Of a DNA stretch of 64,000 nucleotides, positions 25,801-34,098 are shown piece after piece. Under the pieces are notes generated by a model. The model worked only from the letters and a program-made list of their open reading frames with translations. It was not told where the DNA came from and did no database searches. The DNA comes from Metapseudomonas otitidis (GTDB lineage Bacteria > Pseudomonadota > Gammaproteobacteria > Pseudomonadales > Pseudomonadaceae), in NCBI RefSeq assembly GCF_900111835.1, contig NZ_FOJP01000006.1, positions 186,001-250,000 of the forward strand. The letters are read 5' to 3'. A program made the position numbers and the translations under genes. How positions within the stretch are numbered: the stretch's first letter is position 1; each line of letters starts with the position of its first letter.

Positions 25801-26121
25801 ATGCGTATTGTGCTCTTGGCGGTTGCTGCGGCGGCTCTGATTCCTGTCGCTGCGTCTGCAGAGGAACTGATCGGCGGCGGGCTGAAGGTGGTCTCGGTCG
25901 AGCTGCTGGCGGAGTCCCAGGCGGTGATAGAACTCGACAATGGAAGCAGCGGCACGGAGGTCTTGTGGGTCGATTGCGCGTTGGGCGAGTGGGGATACAA
26001 CGGGGAGGAGGCCGGATTTCCGGTCAAGTCTGACGAAAAATCCCAGGCCATTGCTTACCGCGCCTGCAAGGACGCGTCCAACACTTCGCCGTTGGTCCAG
26101 CAGCCTGGCAGTTGGCGCTGA
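25801..26121 (+). CDS. Small exported protein of unknown function
   Basis: This 106-residue protein has a clear Sec signal peptide (1-20, MRIVLLAVAAAALIPVAASA). The mature part of about 86 residues has two cysteines (in VDCALGEWG and YRACKDASN) that could form one disulfide, and predicted beta-strands (VVSVELLAESQAVIEL). A GGGG-containing but weak ribosome site precedes the ATG. I do not recognise the family. It lies alone in a sparse segment next to dusA and may be strain-specific. Confidence 0.55.
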   Translation: MRIVLLAVAAAALIPVAASAEELIGGGLKVVSVELLAESQAVIELDNGSSGTEVLWVDCALGEWGYNGEEAGFPVKSDEKSQAIAYRACKDASNTSPLVQQPGSWR

Positions 26122-26204
26122 TGCAAAGCCCGTAATGGCGGGCTTTTCGGTGTGTCCCTAGGCTTGACGCCGGGCCCAGGGAGGGTTTACGTGCCGGGCG
26201 CTGG

Positions 26205-26579
26205 TCAGATAATCACGGGCGGTGCCGGTTCTGGCCGGTGCTTCTTATGGTCGTCGGAGTTGGACCAGCCACCGCCCAGTCCGAAGTCCACGGTCTGTTT
26301 CTCCAGCGAGTAACCCACGTTGGCATCGCCGTAATAGCCTTCCCCCTGGTAGCCGACGCCGATGTTCGGGCGGATCGACTGACTGGAGAACACGTAATCG
26401 AGGCCTACCGAGACAACGGCTTCGTTGTCCTCGTCGTTCGAGAAGGCCTTGATCCCCAGGGCAGGGCCTTCGCCAAACACGTAGCTGATGCCGATCCCGA
26501 AGCCGACATCACTGGCCGATGCGCCGGCGCTCATCAGGATCAGTGCGGTTCCGGCCAGCACATGCATTGTCTTTCTCAT
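26205..26579 (-). CDS. Small exported beta-rich protein, possible outer-membrane barrel
   Basis: This 124-residue protein has a signal peptide (1-22, ending GASAS) and a mature part with alternating Gly/aromatic strands: GFGIGISYVFG, VSVGLDYVF, NIGVGYQGEGYYGDANVGYS and FGLGGGWS. That pattern resembles a small outer-membrane beta-barrel or a YjjA/YfaZ-like protein. The C-terminal tail is polar and proline-rich (HKKHRPEPAPPVII), which is unusual for a barrel because the last residue is normally aromatic. GAGGAG precedes the ATG. Function is unknown. Confidence 0.55.
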   Translation of the reverse strand: MRKTMHVLAGTALILMSAGASASDVGFGIGISYVFGEGPALGIKAFSNDEDNEAVVSVGLDYVFSSQSIRPNIGVGYQGEGYYGDANVGYSLEKQTVDFGLGGGWSNSDDHKKHRPEPAPPVII

Positions 26580-27112
26580 CGTTCCATCTCCTCGTTGTCC
26601 AGCGGGCTACCTCGTCGGCAAGCATAGTTGCAGGCTGGGCAATCGACCTGTGAAGGATGGGGAGGAGATGAACCGGGAGGGGCAAGCCGCTTCGCTCAGC
26701 ATTTGGTAACGGGCGCGATGGGTGATCTTGGTTCGGAGATTTCCGACCACGCGATGCCGTGCCGGCAAGTCCGTCACAGCCCTGCCATGTCACCCGCGAC
26801 AACACCCCGCAAGCCGTGCTATCAAGCCGTCCGTCGGCAGGTGCTGCGCGTAAAGGCCAAATGCCATTAATCTCCGCGCGCCCGGCCCAGGCCTTGCCCT
26901 GCAACCCACTGGCGGCGGGGTGAATCCAGGAGTTGTCGCAGTCGCAGGACATCGGATGTCGTCGTTTTTCACGCCTTTCTCCGTTATTGATCGCACCCTC
27001 GTTGGCGCGTCCTGCCCGATGAGCCGGTTGCGGCCGCTCCCCCTCATTATTTCGGTCTTCGCCCGGTCTGCCGGTGGCGAAGGCCTTGGCTTTTAAAACA
27101 AGGAGAGTCTCC
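26580..27112. other. Intergenic region upstream of the lipoprotein operon
   Basis: These 533 bases separate a leftward small gene from the rightward CsgG-like operon. I see no open frame with a start, ribosome site and plausible composition, and no clear palindrome or terminator. An AGGAGA ribosome site for the CsgG-like gene lies at its right end. The promoter is expected here but I cannot place it. Confidence 0.5.
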
Positions 27113-27796
27113 ATGAGCATCGTCTCGAAGCGTGCCCTGCTGCCGGTCCTGGCAGCCATGGCCCTGGCCGGCCTGTCCGGCTGCGCCACCGAAACCTCCA
27201 CCGCCGTCGCGGTGCAGCAGGTCGAGAGCGTCAACCGTCCCTACAGCGGCCCGCGTGCACCCATCGCCGTCGGCAAGTTCGACAACCGCTCCAGCTACAT
27301 GCGCGGCATCTTCTCCGACGGCGTCGACCGCCTCGGTGGCCAGGCCAAGACCATCCTCATCACCCACCTGCAGCAGACCAACCGCTTCAACGTGCTGGAC
27401 CGCGACAACATGAGCGAGATCCAGCAGGAAGCCGCCATCAAGGGCCAGGCCCAGCGCCTGAAGGGGGCCGACTACGTGGTGACCGGTGATGTCACCGAGT
27501 TCGGCCGCAAGGAAGTGGGCGACCACCAGCTGTTCGGCATCCTCGGCCGTGGCAAGACCCAGATCGCCTACGCCAAGGTGGCGCTGAACATCGTCAACAT
27601 CTCCACCTCCGAAGTCGTCTATTCCACCCAGGGTGCGGGCGAATACGCCCTGTCCAACCGTGAAGTGATCGGCTTCGGCGGCACTGCCAGCTACGACTCC
27701 ACCCTCAACGGCAAGGTGCTCGACCTGGCCATGCGCGAAGCCGTCAACAAGCTGGTCGCGGCCGTCGACAGCGGCGCCTGGAAACCGCAGAACTGA
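27113..27796 (+). CDS. CsgG/HfaB-family lipoprotein
   Basis: This 227-residue outer-membrane-type lipoprotein has lipobox LSGC (Cys24) and then the CsgG domain (about 45-225): IAVGKFDNRS, FSDGVDRLGGQAKTILITHL, FNVLDRDNMSEI and GADYVVTGDVTEFGRK. CsgG forms curli secretion pores, but no curli genes (csgA, csgB, csgE, csgF) are present. The two following genes make a different conserved set (CsgG-like, DUF4810, DUF799), so curli export is unlikely. The ATG at 27113 follows AGGAGA. It is the first gene of a three-lipoprotein operon. Confidence 0.85.
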   Translation: MSIVSKRALLPVLAAMALAGLSGCATETSTAVAVQQVESVNRPYSGPRAPIAVGKFDNRSSYMRGIFSDGVDRLGGQAKTILITHLQQTNRFNVLDRDNMSEIQQEAAIKGQAQRLKGADYVVTGDVTEFGRKEVGDHQLFGILGRGKTQIAYAKVALNIVNISTSEVVYSTQGAGEYALSNREVIGFGGTASYDSTLNGKVLDLAMREAVNKLVAAVDSGAWKPQN

Positions 27797-27813
27797 AACA
27801 AGGACGTCATGCA

Positions 27814-28170
27814 ATGCAACCGATGAACACCTCGCTCGCCGCGCTGCTGCTGGCGAGCGCCATGCTGGCCGGCTGCAGCGGGCCCAAGACCCTCTACCAG
27901 TGGGAGGGCTACCAGACCCAGGTCAACCAGTACTTCAAGGGCGAGTCCAAGGAAGCCCAGGTGGAGGCGCTGGAAGCCGACCTGCAGAAGATCAAGGCCA
28001 AGAACGGCGCCGTGCCGCCGGGCTACCACGCCCAGCTCGGCCTGCTGTATTCCAGCATCGGCAAGGATGACCAGATGGTGCGTGAGTTCGAAACCGAGAA
28101 GGCGTTGTTCCCCGAGTCCGCCACCTACATGGACATGCTGCTGAAGAACGCCAAGGGAGGTGCGCAATGA
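27814..28170 (+). CDS. DUF4810 lipoprotein
   Basis: This 118-residue lipoprotein has lipobox LAGC (Cys21) followed by SGPKTLYQWEGYQTQVNQYF, the hallmark start of DUF4810. Two helical hairpins with a TPR-like look follow (EALEADLQKIKAKNGAVPPG, YHAQLGLLYSSIGKDDQMV). It begins 17 bases after the CsgG-like gene and overlaps the next gene by four bases, so the three are one operon. The molecular function is unknown. A structural accessory to the CsgG-like protein is the simplest guess. Confidence 0.8.
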   Translation: MQPMNTSLAALLLASAMLAGCSGPKTLYQWEGYQTQVNQYFKGESKEAQVEALEADLQKIKAKNGAVPPGYHAQLGLLYSSIGKDDQMVREFETEKALFPESATYMDMLLKNAKGGAQ

Positions 28171-28835
28171 GCCTTCGCCACCTGTCCCGACTGCTGGTCT
28201 GCTGCGTCCTCGGCGCCCTGGTCACCGGCTGCGCCTCGACCCAGAAGAGCGTCGACTACTCCGCCTACAAGGAGGCCCGCCCGCGCTCGATCCTGGTGCT
28301 GCCGCCGCTGAACGAGTCGCCGGATGTCAAGGCCACCTACGGCATGATGTCCCAGGTCACCTACCCGCTGGCCGAGGCCGGTTACTACGTGCTGCCGGTG
28401 GCCCTGGTGGACGAGACCTTCCGCCAGAACGGCCTGACTTCCCCGGGCGATATCCACCAACTGCCGCCGGCCAAGCTGCATGAGGTCTACGGGGCTGATG
28501 CGGCGCTGTACATCACCGTCACCCAGTACGGCACCCAGTACATGGTGTTCAGCAGCGCCGCCATCGTCACTGCCAGCGCCCGCCTGGTGGACCTGAAGAC
28601 CGGCACCACCCTGTGGACCGGCTCGGCCAGTGCCTCCAGCGAAGAGGGCAACAACAACAACGGGGGCGGCCTGGTCGGCATGCTGGTCACCGCAGCCGTC
28701 AAGCAGATCATCAACAGCTCCGTCGAGGATGCCGCCTATCCCATCGCCGGTATCACTAGTGCCCGGCTGCTTTCCACCGGTTACAACGGTGGCCTGCTCT
28801 ACGGTCCGCGTTCGCCGAAGTACGGCACCGACTGA
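28167..28835 (+). CDS. DUF799 (GNA1162/NMB1162-like) lipoprotein
   Basis: This 222-residue lipoprotein has lipobox VTGC (Cys22), then the DUF799 core: YKEARPRSILVLPPLNESPD, TYPLAEAGYYVLPVALVDETF, LHEVYGADAALYITVTQYGT, and a glycine/asparagine-rich loop (EEGNNNNGGGLVGML). Its fold in Neisseria resembles a TolB-N or CsgG-type domain. It overlaps the DUF4810 stop (ATGA). The set recurs in many proteobacteria and is thought to work at the cell envelope, but no substrate or machine has been assigned. Confidence 0.82.
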   Translation: MSLRHLSRLLVCCVLGALVTGCASTQKSVDYSAYKEARPRSILVLPPLNESPDVKATYGMMSQVTYPLAEAGYYVLPVALVDETFRQNGLTSPGDIHQLPPAKLHEVYGADAALYITVTQYGTQYMVFSSAAIVTASARLVDLKTGTTLWTGSASASSEEGNNNNGGGLVGMLVTAAVKQIINSSVEDAAYPIAGITSARLLSTGYNGGLLYGPRSPKYGTD

Positions 28836-28842
28836 TCCGTTC

Positions 28843-28863
28843 GGCGCCCCTTCACGGGGCGCC
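28843..28863. terminator. Hairpin between the lipoprotein operon and dnaE2
   Basis: GGCGCCCC (28843-28850) pairs with GGGGCGCC (28856-28863) over a 5-base loop. It lies in the 50-base gap between two convergent units. The T-run is missing, so it may be Rho-assisted. Confidence 0.5.
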
Positions 28864-28885
28864 ATCCCCCCAGCCGGGCTTCTGC

Positions 28886-31800
28886 TCAGTGGAAGTCCCG
28901 GCTGCGCACATCCAGCCCGGTCAACAGCTCGGACAGGTCCCGCAGGCGTCCGGCGATCACGTGGCGCACCCCGTCCGCACACTCGAAGTGACCGTCCACC
29001 CGCATCAGCTGCGAGCGCAGCAAGGCCTGGCGCTGGCGTTCGGCCAGGTCGCGCCAGACCACCACGTTGATCATGCCGAACTCGTCCTCCAGGGTGACGA
29101 AGGTCACTCCGCTGGCGGTTTGCGGGCGCTGCCGGCCGACCACCAGGCCCGCGACGCTGATGGGGCGCCCCGATTCCACCTCGGCCAGCTCCCGCGAACT
29201 GCGGCAGCGCTGGGCCCGCAAGGCGCCGCGCAGCAGCGTCAGCGGGTGGGGCCCCAGGGTGGTGCCGAGGGTGGCGTAGTCGGCCATCAGGTTCTCGCCG
29301 ACGCTGGGCAGCGGCAGGGCCACCGGCGCTTCGACCGGAGCGGGCAGGGCGGCGAACAGCGGCAGTTGCGGCTCCACGGCGGCGATGGCCCAGCGCGCGC
29401 GGTGACGGTGCCCAGCGAGGGCCCGCAGGGCGCCGGCATCGGCCAGCCGCTCACGGGCGCGGGCATCCAGGCGGGCGCGCAGGCAGAGGTCGGTCACGTC
29501 CTGGAAGGGGGCTTGCCGGCGTGCCTGTCCGATGGCCTCGGCGTCGTCCTGGCGGAAGCCTTTCACCAGGCGCAGGCCAAGACGGATGGCCGGCTGCGGC
29601 TCGCCTTCGTCCTCCAGGCTGCAGTCCCAGTCGCTGTAGCGCACGTCCACCGGGCGCACGCGGATGCCGTGGCGGCGCGCGTCCTGCAGCACCTGGTCGG
29701 GGCTGTAGAAGCCCATCGGCCAGCTGTTCACCAGGGCGCAGGCGTAGGCTGCCGGCTCGTGGCACTTGAGCCAGCAGCTGGCGTAGGTGAGCAGGGCGAA
29801 GCTGGCCGCGTGGGACTCGGGAAAGCCATAGCTGCCGAAGCCCTTGATCTGCTCGAAGATGCGCGCGGTGAACTCGGGGGTGTAGCCCTTCTTCAGCATC
29901 CGCTCGGTCAGCCGGATGCGGTGCGGCTCCAGCCCGCCATGACGCTTCCAGGCGGCCATGGCCCGGCGCAACTGGTCCGCTTCCCCGGCGGTGTATTCCG
30001 CCGCCACCACCGCCAGCTCCATGACCTGCTCCTGGAACAGCGGCACCCCCAGGGTTCGCTCGAAGACCGGGATCAGCTCCTTGGAGGGGTACTCCACCTT
30101 TTCCTCGCCGTTACGCCGCCGCAGGTAAGGGTGGACCATGTCGCCCTGGATCGGGCCGGGGCGGACGATGGCCACCTGGATCACCAGGTCGTAGAAGGTC
30201 TGCGGCCGCAGGCGTGGCAACATGGCCATCTGCGCACGCGACTCGATCTGGAACACCCCGACGGTGTCGGCCTTGCTGATCATCGCGTAGGTGGCCGCGT
30301 CTTCCCGGGGCAGGCTGGCCAGGGTCCAGCGCTGGCCCCGGTAGGCGGCCAGCAGGTCGAAGCAGCGGCGCAGGGCGCTGAGCATGCCCAGGGCCAGTAC
30401 GTCCACCTTGAGCAGGCCGACGGCATCGAGGTCGTCCTTGTCCCACTGGATCACCGTGCGCTCGGCCATGCTGGCGTTCTCCACCGGCACCAGCGTCGGC
30501 AGCGGGTGCTCGGAGATGACGAAGCCTCCCGGGTGCTGGGACAGGTGGCGGGGGAAGCCGATCAGCTCGCCGCACAGCACCAGGATGCGGTGCAGCAGCG
30601 GGCTGCCCGGGTCGAAGCCCGCCTCGCGCAGGCGCGCCTCGGTGGGCAGGTGGTCGCTCCAGCGTCTGCAGCAGGTGGCCAGGGCGTTGATGGCATCGGC
30701 CGGCAGCCCGAGGGCCTTGGCCACGTCACGCACCGCACCGGCGGCGTGGTAGGTGTTGACCACGGCGGTCAGCGCGGCCCGATCACGGCCGTAGCGGCGG
30801 AACACGTACTGGATGACCTCTTCCCGGCGCTCGTGCTCGAAGTCGACGTCGATGTCCGGCGGCTCCTTGCGCTCGCGGGAGAGAAAGCGCTCGAACAGCA
30901 GCCGGCTGTGGGCCGGGTCCAGTTCGGTGATGCCGAGCACGAAGCACACCACCGAGTTGGCCGCCGAGCCCCGGCCCTGGCAGAGGATGGCCTGCTCCCG
31001 GGCGAAGCGGACGATGTCGTGGACGGTGAGGAAGTAGCTCTCGTAGCCCAGCTCGGTGATCAGGGCCAGCTCATGCTCGATCTGGGTACGGACCTTCTCG
31101 CTGGCTCCGCCTGGCCAGCGCCAGCACGCGCCGTCTTCCACCAGCTGGCGCAGCCAGGTGGCGGGCGTATGGCCTTCCGGCACCAACTCGCGGGGGTAGT
31201 GGTACTTCAATTGGCCCAGGTCGAAGCGGCAGCGTTCGGCGATGCGCAGGGTCTCGGCCATCAGCTCGGGCGGGTAGAGCGCGGCCAGCTCCTCGCGGCG
31301 GCGCAGGTGCCGCTCCCCGTTGGGGAACAGCCGTGCCCCGGCCTCGGCGACAGGCAGGTGATGGCGGATGGCGGTCATGCAGTCCTGCAGGGCGCGCCGG
31401 CCCCGGGCATGCATGTGCACGTCGCCACAGGCTACCGCCGGTATCGCCAGTTGGCGGGCCAGGTGAAGGTGACGTTGCAGCCGGACGTCGTCGTCTGCCC
31501 CCCGGTGCAGCTCGACGCCCAGCCACAGCCGGCCGGGGAAGCGCGCCAGCCAGCGCTGGCCGGCCTCGGGGCAACTGGTCGGCGTGGGCAACCAGATCGC
31601 CAGCAATCCCTCCAGGGGCACTTCGAAGTCCGCGTCCAGCAGGCGGTAGTCGCCTTTCTGCGCCCGTCGGCGGGCGCGGGTGATCAACTGACACAGCGCC
31701 TGGTAGCCGGCGATGTCCTCCACCAGCAGCACCAGGCGCTCGCCGTCGGGCCCTTGCAGCTCGCTGCCGAGGATCAGCGCCACGTCCGTGGCCTTGGCGG

Positions 31801-31966
31801 CCTGCCAGGCCCGCACGGCACCGGCCAGGGTGCATTCGTCGGTGATCGCCAGGGCGCGGTAGCCCAGTTGCCGGGCGCGCTCGAAGAGTTCCGCTGCGCT
31901 GGAGGCACCGCGCTGGAAGCTGAAGTTGGACAGGCAGTGCAGCTCGGCGTAGTCCGGCGCGCTCAT
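28886..31966 (-). CDS. dnaE2: Error-prone DNA polymerase III alpha subunit DnaE2 (ImuC)
   Basis: This 1026-residue C-family polymerase is the catalytic part of the ImuA-ImuB-DnaE2 SOS mutasome, which copies damaged DNA. A PHP domain leads ([21 protein letters not shown], then [10 protein letters not shown]). The polymerase palm carries [19 protein letters not shown] with its catalytic aspartates and [18 protein letters not shown]. Finger and helix-hairpin-helix regions follow, and an OB domain ends the protein ([19 protein letters not shown]). A QLPLF motif at 867-871 looks like a beta-clamp-binding peptide. The start overlaps the imuB stop by four bases. DnaE2 lacks DnaE1's tau-binding C-terminus. 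Confidence 0.95.
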   Translation of the reverse strand: MSAPDYAELHCLSNFSFQRGASSAAELFERARQLGYRALAITDECTLAGAVRAWQAAKATDVALILGSELQGPDGERLVLLVEDIAGYQALCQLITRARRRAQKGDYRLLDADFEVPLEGLLAIWLPTPTSCPEAGQRWLARFPGRLWLGVELHRGADDDVRLQRHLHLARQLAIPAVACGDVHMHARGRRALQDCMTAIRHHLPVAEAGARLFPNGERHLRRREELAALYPPELMAETLRIAERCRFDLGQLKYHYPRELVPEGHTPATWLRQLVEDGACWRWPGGASEKVRTQIEHELALITELGYESYFLTVHDIVRFAREQAILCQGRGSAANSVVCFVLGITELDPAHSRLLFERFLSRERKEPPDIDVDFEHERREEVIQYVFRRYGRDRAALTAVVNTYHAAGAVRDVAKALGLPADAINALATCCRRWSDHLPTEARLREAGFDPGSPLLHRILVLCGELIGFPRHLSQHPGGFVISEHPLPTLVPVENASMAERTVIQWDKDDLDAVGLLKVDVLALGMLSALRRCFDLLAAYRGQRWTLASLPREDAATYAMISKADTVGVFQIESRAQMAMLPRLRPQTFYDLVIQVAIVRPGPIQGDMVHPYLRRRNGEEKVEYPSKELIPVFERTLGVPLFQEQVMELAVVAAEYTAGEADQLRRAMAAWKRHGGLEPHRIRLTERMLKKGYTPEFTARIFEQIKGFGSYGFPESHAASFALLTYASCWLKCHEPAAYACALVNSWPMGFYSPDQVLQDARRHGIRVRPVDVRYSDWDCSLEDEGEPQPAIRLGLRLVKGFRQDDAEAIGQARRQAPFQDVTDLCLRARLDARARERLADAGALRALAGHRHRARWAIAAVEPQLPLFAALPAPVEAPVALPLPSVGENLMADYATLGTTLGPHPLTLLRGALRAQRCRSSRELAEVESGRPISVAGLVVGRQRPQTASGVTFVTLEDEFGMINVVVWRDLAERQRQALLRSQLMRVDGHFECADGVRHVIAGRLRDLSELLTGLDVRSRDFH

Positions 31967-33375
31967 GCGAACCAGCCCTGCAACTGCAGCGGGCCTGTTT
32001 CACCCAGCGGACGAAAGGCCCAGCCCTGCTGGCCCCGATGGGTCAGCACGCGGTAGTAGTCGCGGCGGATGTCGTCACCGTCCCACCAGCCGGACTCGAT
32101 GCGCTCGGGCCCGCCCAGCAGGCGCACCGAGCCTTCCGGCAGGGGCTGGGGCGCGGCCAGCAGCCAGGCCGGGCGTGGCCCCGTGGCCGGCAGCGGGGTC
32201 GCCAGGGGCACGAAGCACGGGCGCCAGGCCCGTTCGGGGCGGTGGTCGGCCTGGGTCATCAGGCCCTGCACGGCGTCGTCGCCCAGGCGCGCGCGCAGGC
32301 GTTCGCGCAGTTGCTCCCAGCCGAGGCTCTGCTGGGGGCGGTCATCGAACAGGCTGTAACGGTCCGGCACGAAGGCCGGCAGGTCTTCCGCGTCCACGCG
32401 CAGGGCGATGACCGGGCCGGGCAGTTGCAGGGCCTCCAGGCGGCCGCGGGCGAACTCCAGCAGCAGGGCCGCCTCGCGTTCGGCATTCAGCAGGCCCACC
32501 TCGACGAGGGTCGGCGCGCCCGTGCGGTGTTCCAGGTACAGGCTGAAGCGCTGCACCCCCTGGTCGCGGCTGGCCAGGTAGGCAGCCAGGTCGGCGGTCA
32601 TGCGGCGCAGGGGGAAGAGCAGAGCCTGGGCGGACTCCACCTCGAAGTTCAGCTCGATGCGGGTGCTGAAGCGGTCCGCCGGGCGGTAGAAGGCCAGCGC
32701 CTGGGGCTGTCGGCCGAGCAGGGTGTCGAGGTGCTGCAGCACCCCGTCCGGGAAGCGTCGTGCCAGTTCGTTGCGCGGCAGGGCCAGCACCTGTGTCACC
32801 TGGCGCAGGCCCATGCGGGCCAGGGCGGTGGCCTGCGACGGCTCCAGGCCGATGCGGGCGAGCGGCAGCGCGCCGATGGCCGAGGGCAGGGCCGGGTCGT
32901 CCACGGCCAGGCCGTCGTGCACGTTGGCCAGGGCGCGTGCAGCCGCCGGGTTGGGCGCCAGGGTGATGCGGTGGCGAAAGCCCAGGGCTTGCAGCTCGGC
33001 CCGCAGGCGGGCCTCGAAGCGTGGCCAGGGGCCGAACAGGCCCAGGCTGCTGTGCACCTCCAGCAGCAGGCAGCGTGGGTAGTGCAGGCTGACCTGAGAG
33101 CTGAAGCCGTAGGCCCAGGCGGCGAGGAACAGGCGCCAGCGCTCGATGGCCTCGGTGTCGTACTCGGCCTGTTCGAAGCCTGAGGTCAGGGCTTGGGCGG
33201 CGCTCAGGGCCATCCCCGGGCGCAGCCCCAGGGCCCGCGCCGGTTCGCTGACTGCCTGCAGGATGCGCCGCTGGGCGGGACCGGTGAGCAGCACCAGCGG
33301 CACCTGGCGGTCATCCCGGCCGCGCAGCACGCCGTCCAGCGCCAACTGGGGCAAGAGGATGCAGGCCCAGCGCAC
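31963..33375 (-). CDS. imuB: ImuB, Y-family polymerase-like mutasome subunit
   Basis: This 470-residue protein is related to DinB/UmuC polymerases but lost catalysis. The N-terminus [15 protein letters not shown] stands where active Y-family enzymes have D-x-D, and the later S-x-D-E acidic pair is not evident. It bridges the beta clamp, ImuA and DnaE2. The little-finger-like C-terminal half includes [17 protein letters not shown], near where clamp motifs are found in ImuB. The GTG at 33375 is chosen because it lies just after the imuA stop and begins the conserved sequence. The longer frame upstream overlaps imuA and is not conserved. Confidence 0.92.
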   Translation of the reverse strand: MRWACILLPQLALDGVLRGRDDRQVPLVLLTGPAQRRILQAVSEPARALGLRPGMALSAAQALTSGFEQAEYDTEAIERWRLFLAAWAYGFSSQVSLHYPRCLLLEVHSSLGLFGPWPRFEARLRAELQALGFRHRITLAPNPAAARALANVHDGLAVDDPALPSAIGALPLARIGLEPSQATALARMGLRQVTQVLALPRNELARRFPDGVLQHLDTLLGRQPQALAFYRPADRFSTRIELNFEVESAQALLFPLRRMTADLAAYLASRDQGVQRFSLYLEHRTGAPTLVEVGLLNAEREAALLLEFARGRLEALQLPGPVIALRVDAEDLPAFVPDRYSLFDDRPQQSLGWEQLRERLRARLGDDAVQGLMTQADHRPERAWRPCFVPLATPLPATGPRPAWLLAAPQPLPEGSVRLLGGPERIESGWWDGDDIRRDYYRVLTHRGQQGWAFRPLGETGPLQLQGWFA

Positions 33376-33377
33376 GG

Positions 33378-34004
33378 TCAGGGTCCCACCCGCGCATCCA
33401 GCGGGATCGGTCGGGCACTGGGCTGGCCGCCCCGGCACTTGATCACCCGCAGGCGCGCCGGGTTGGCTTCGATGGCCAGGCGCAGGGCGGCGGGCGAGGG
33501 GTTCTGGGCTTCCCCCAGGGAACGGTAGGCGAAGGCCAGGGTCTGGCCGCTTTCGGCGGCTACCTGCAGGCGACGCAGGGCGCGGTCGTCGGCCCGGTCC
33601 GGCCAGGCCAGCACGGCGCCGCAGCTGCCGGAGCGCAGGCACTGCTCGGCGGCCCACAGGGCATCCCGACCCTGGGCCTGGACCAGGCTGAGCTGACCCA
33701 GGTCCACCCCGGCGGCCTGCCAGGCGGGCGGGTAGGGCAGGTGGGGCGGCCCCACCAGCACGATGCGCTCACCGGCCTGGCTGAGGCGGGCAAGGGTGGG
33801 CAGCAGCAGGCTCAGTTCGCCGACACCGGGCAGGCCCACCAGCAGCTCGCTCAGGGCCGCTTCCGGCCAGCCGCCGCCAGGCAGTACGGCGTCCAGCGCG
33901 GCGTGCCCGCTGGGGTAGCGGCTGGCAGGTGCAGCGGGCGTGGCCTGGCCGCGCCAGAGGCGGCGCTCGTTGAACAGGCGGTCGAGGGCGACGACGGTGG
34001 ACAT
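33378..34004 (-). CDS. imuA: ImuA, SulA/RecA-like mutasome subunit
   Basis: This 208-residue protein is the first gene of the SOS mutagenesis cassette. It has the ImuA pattern: SGHAALDAVLPGGGWPEAALSELL, LLLPTLARLSQAGERIVLVGPP and PPAWQAAGVDLGQLSLVQA, a RecA-like core without a complete Walker A. It is followed at 2 bases by imuB, so the cassette is one transcript. No Shine-Dalgarno sequence is visible before the ATG at 34004. A LexA box ends 21 bases upstream, so expression should rise after DNA damage. Confidence 0.88.
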   Translation of the reverse strand: MSTVVALDRLFNERRLWRGQATPAAPASRYPSGHAALDAVLPGGGWPEAALSELLVGLPGVGELSLLLPTLARLSQAGERIVLVGPPHLPYPPAWQAAGVDLGQLSLVQAQGRDALWAAEQCLRSGSCGAVLAWPDRADDRALRRLQVAAESGQTLAFAYRSLGEAQNPSPAALRLAIEANPARLRVIKCRGGQPSARPIPLDARVGP

Positions 34005-34025
34005 GGGAAGGTGTGTCGTAAATTA

Positions 34026-34041
34026 CTGTATATAAATACAG
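34026..34041 (-). promoter_or_regulatory. LexA (SOS) box of imuA-imuB-dnaE2
   Basis: CTGTATATAAATACAG matches the gammaproteobacterial LexA operator (CTGT-N8-ACAG) and is flanked by TA on the left and TA on the right, which gives a near-perfect palindrome of about 26 bases from 34021 to 34046. It lies 22 bases upstream of imuA. Confidence 0.93.
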
Positions 34042-34098
34042 TAATTTCACTCCCCGAAGGCGGTCAAGCTGCCGTGCGGCGTCCGGATGGGTGGCGCG

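Noticed and set aside
28889-32056. A 1,055-codon open frame on the strand opposite dnaE2
   Set aside because: It mirrors dnaE2 and imuB codons in high-GC DNA, has low-complexity Gln/Gly/Arg/His composition and no domain I recognise. dnaE2 is clearly the real gene.
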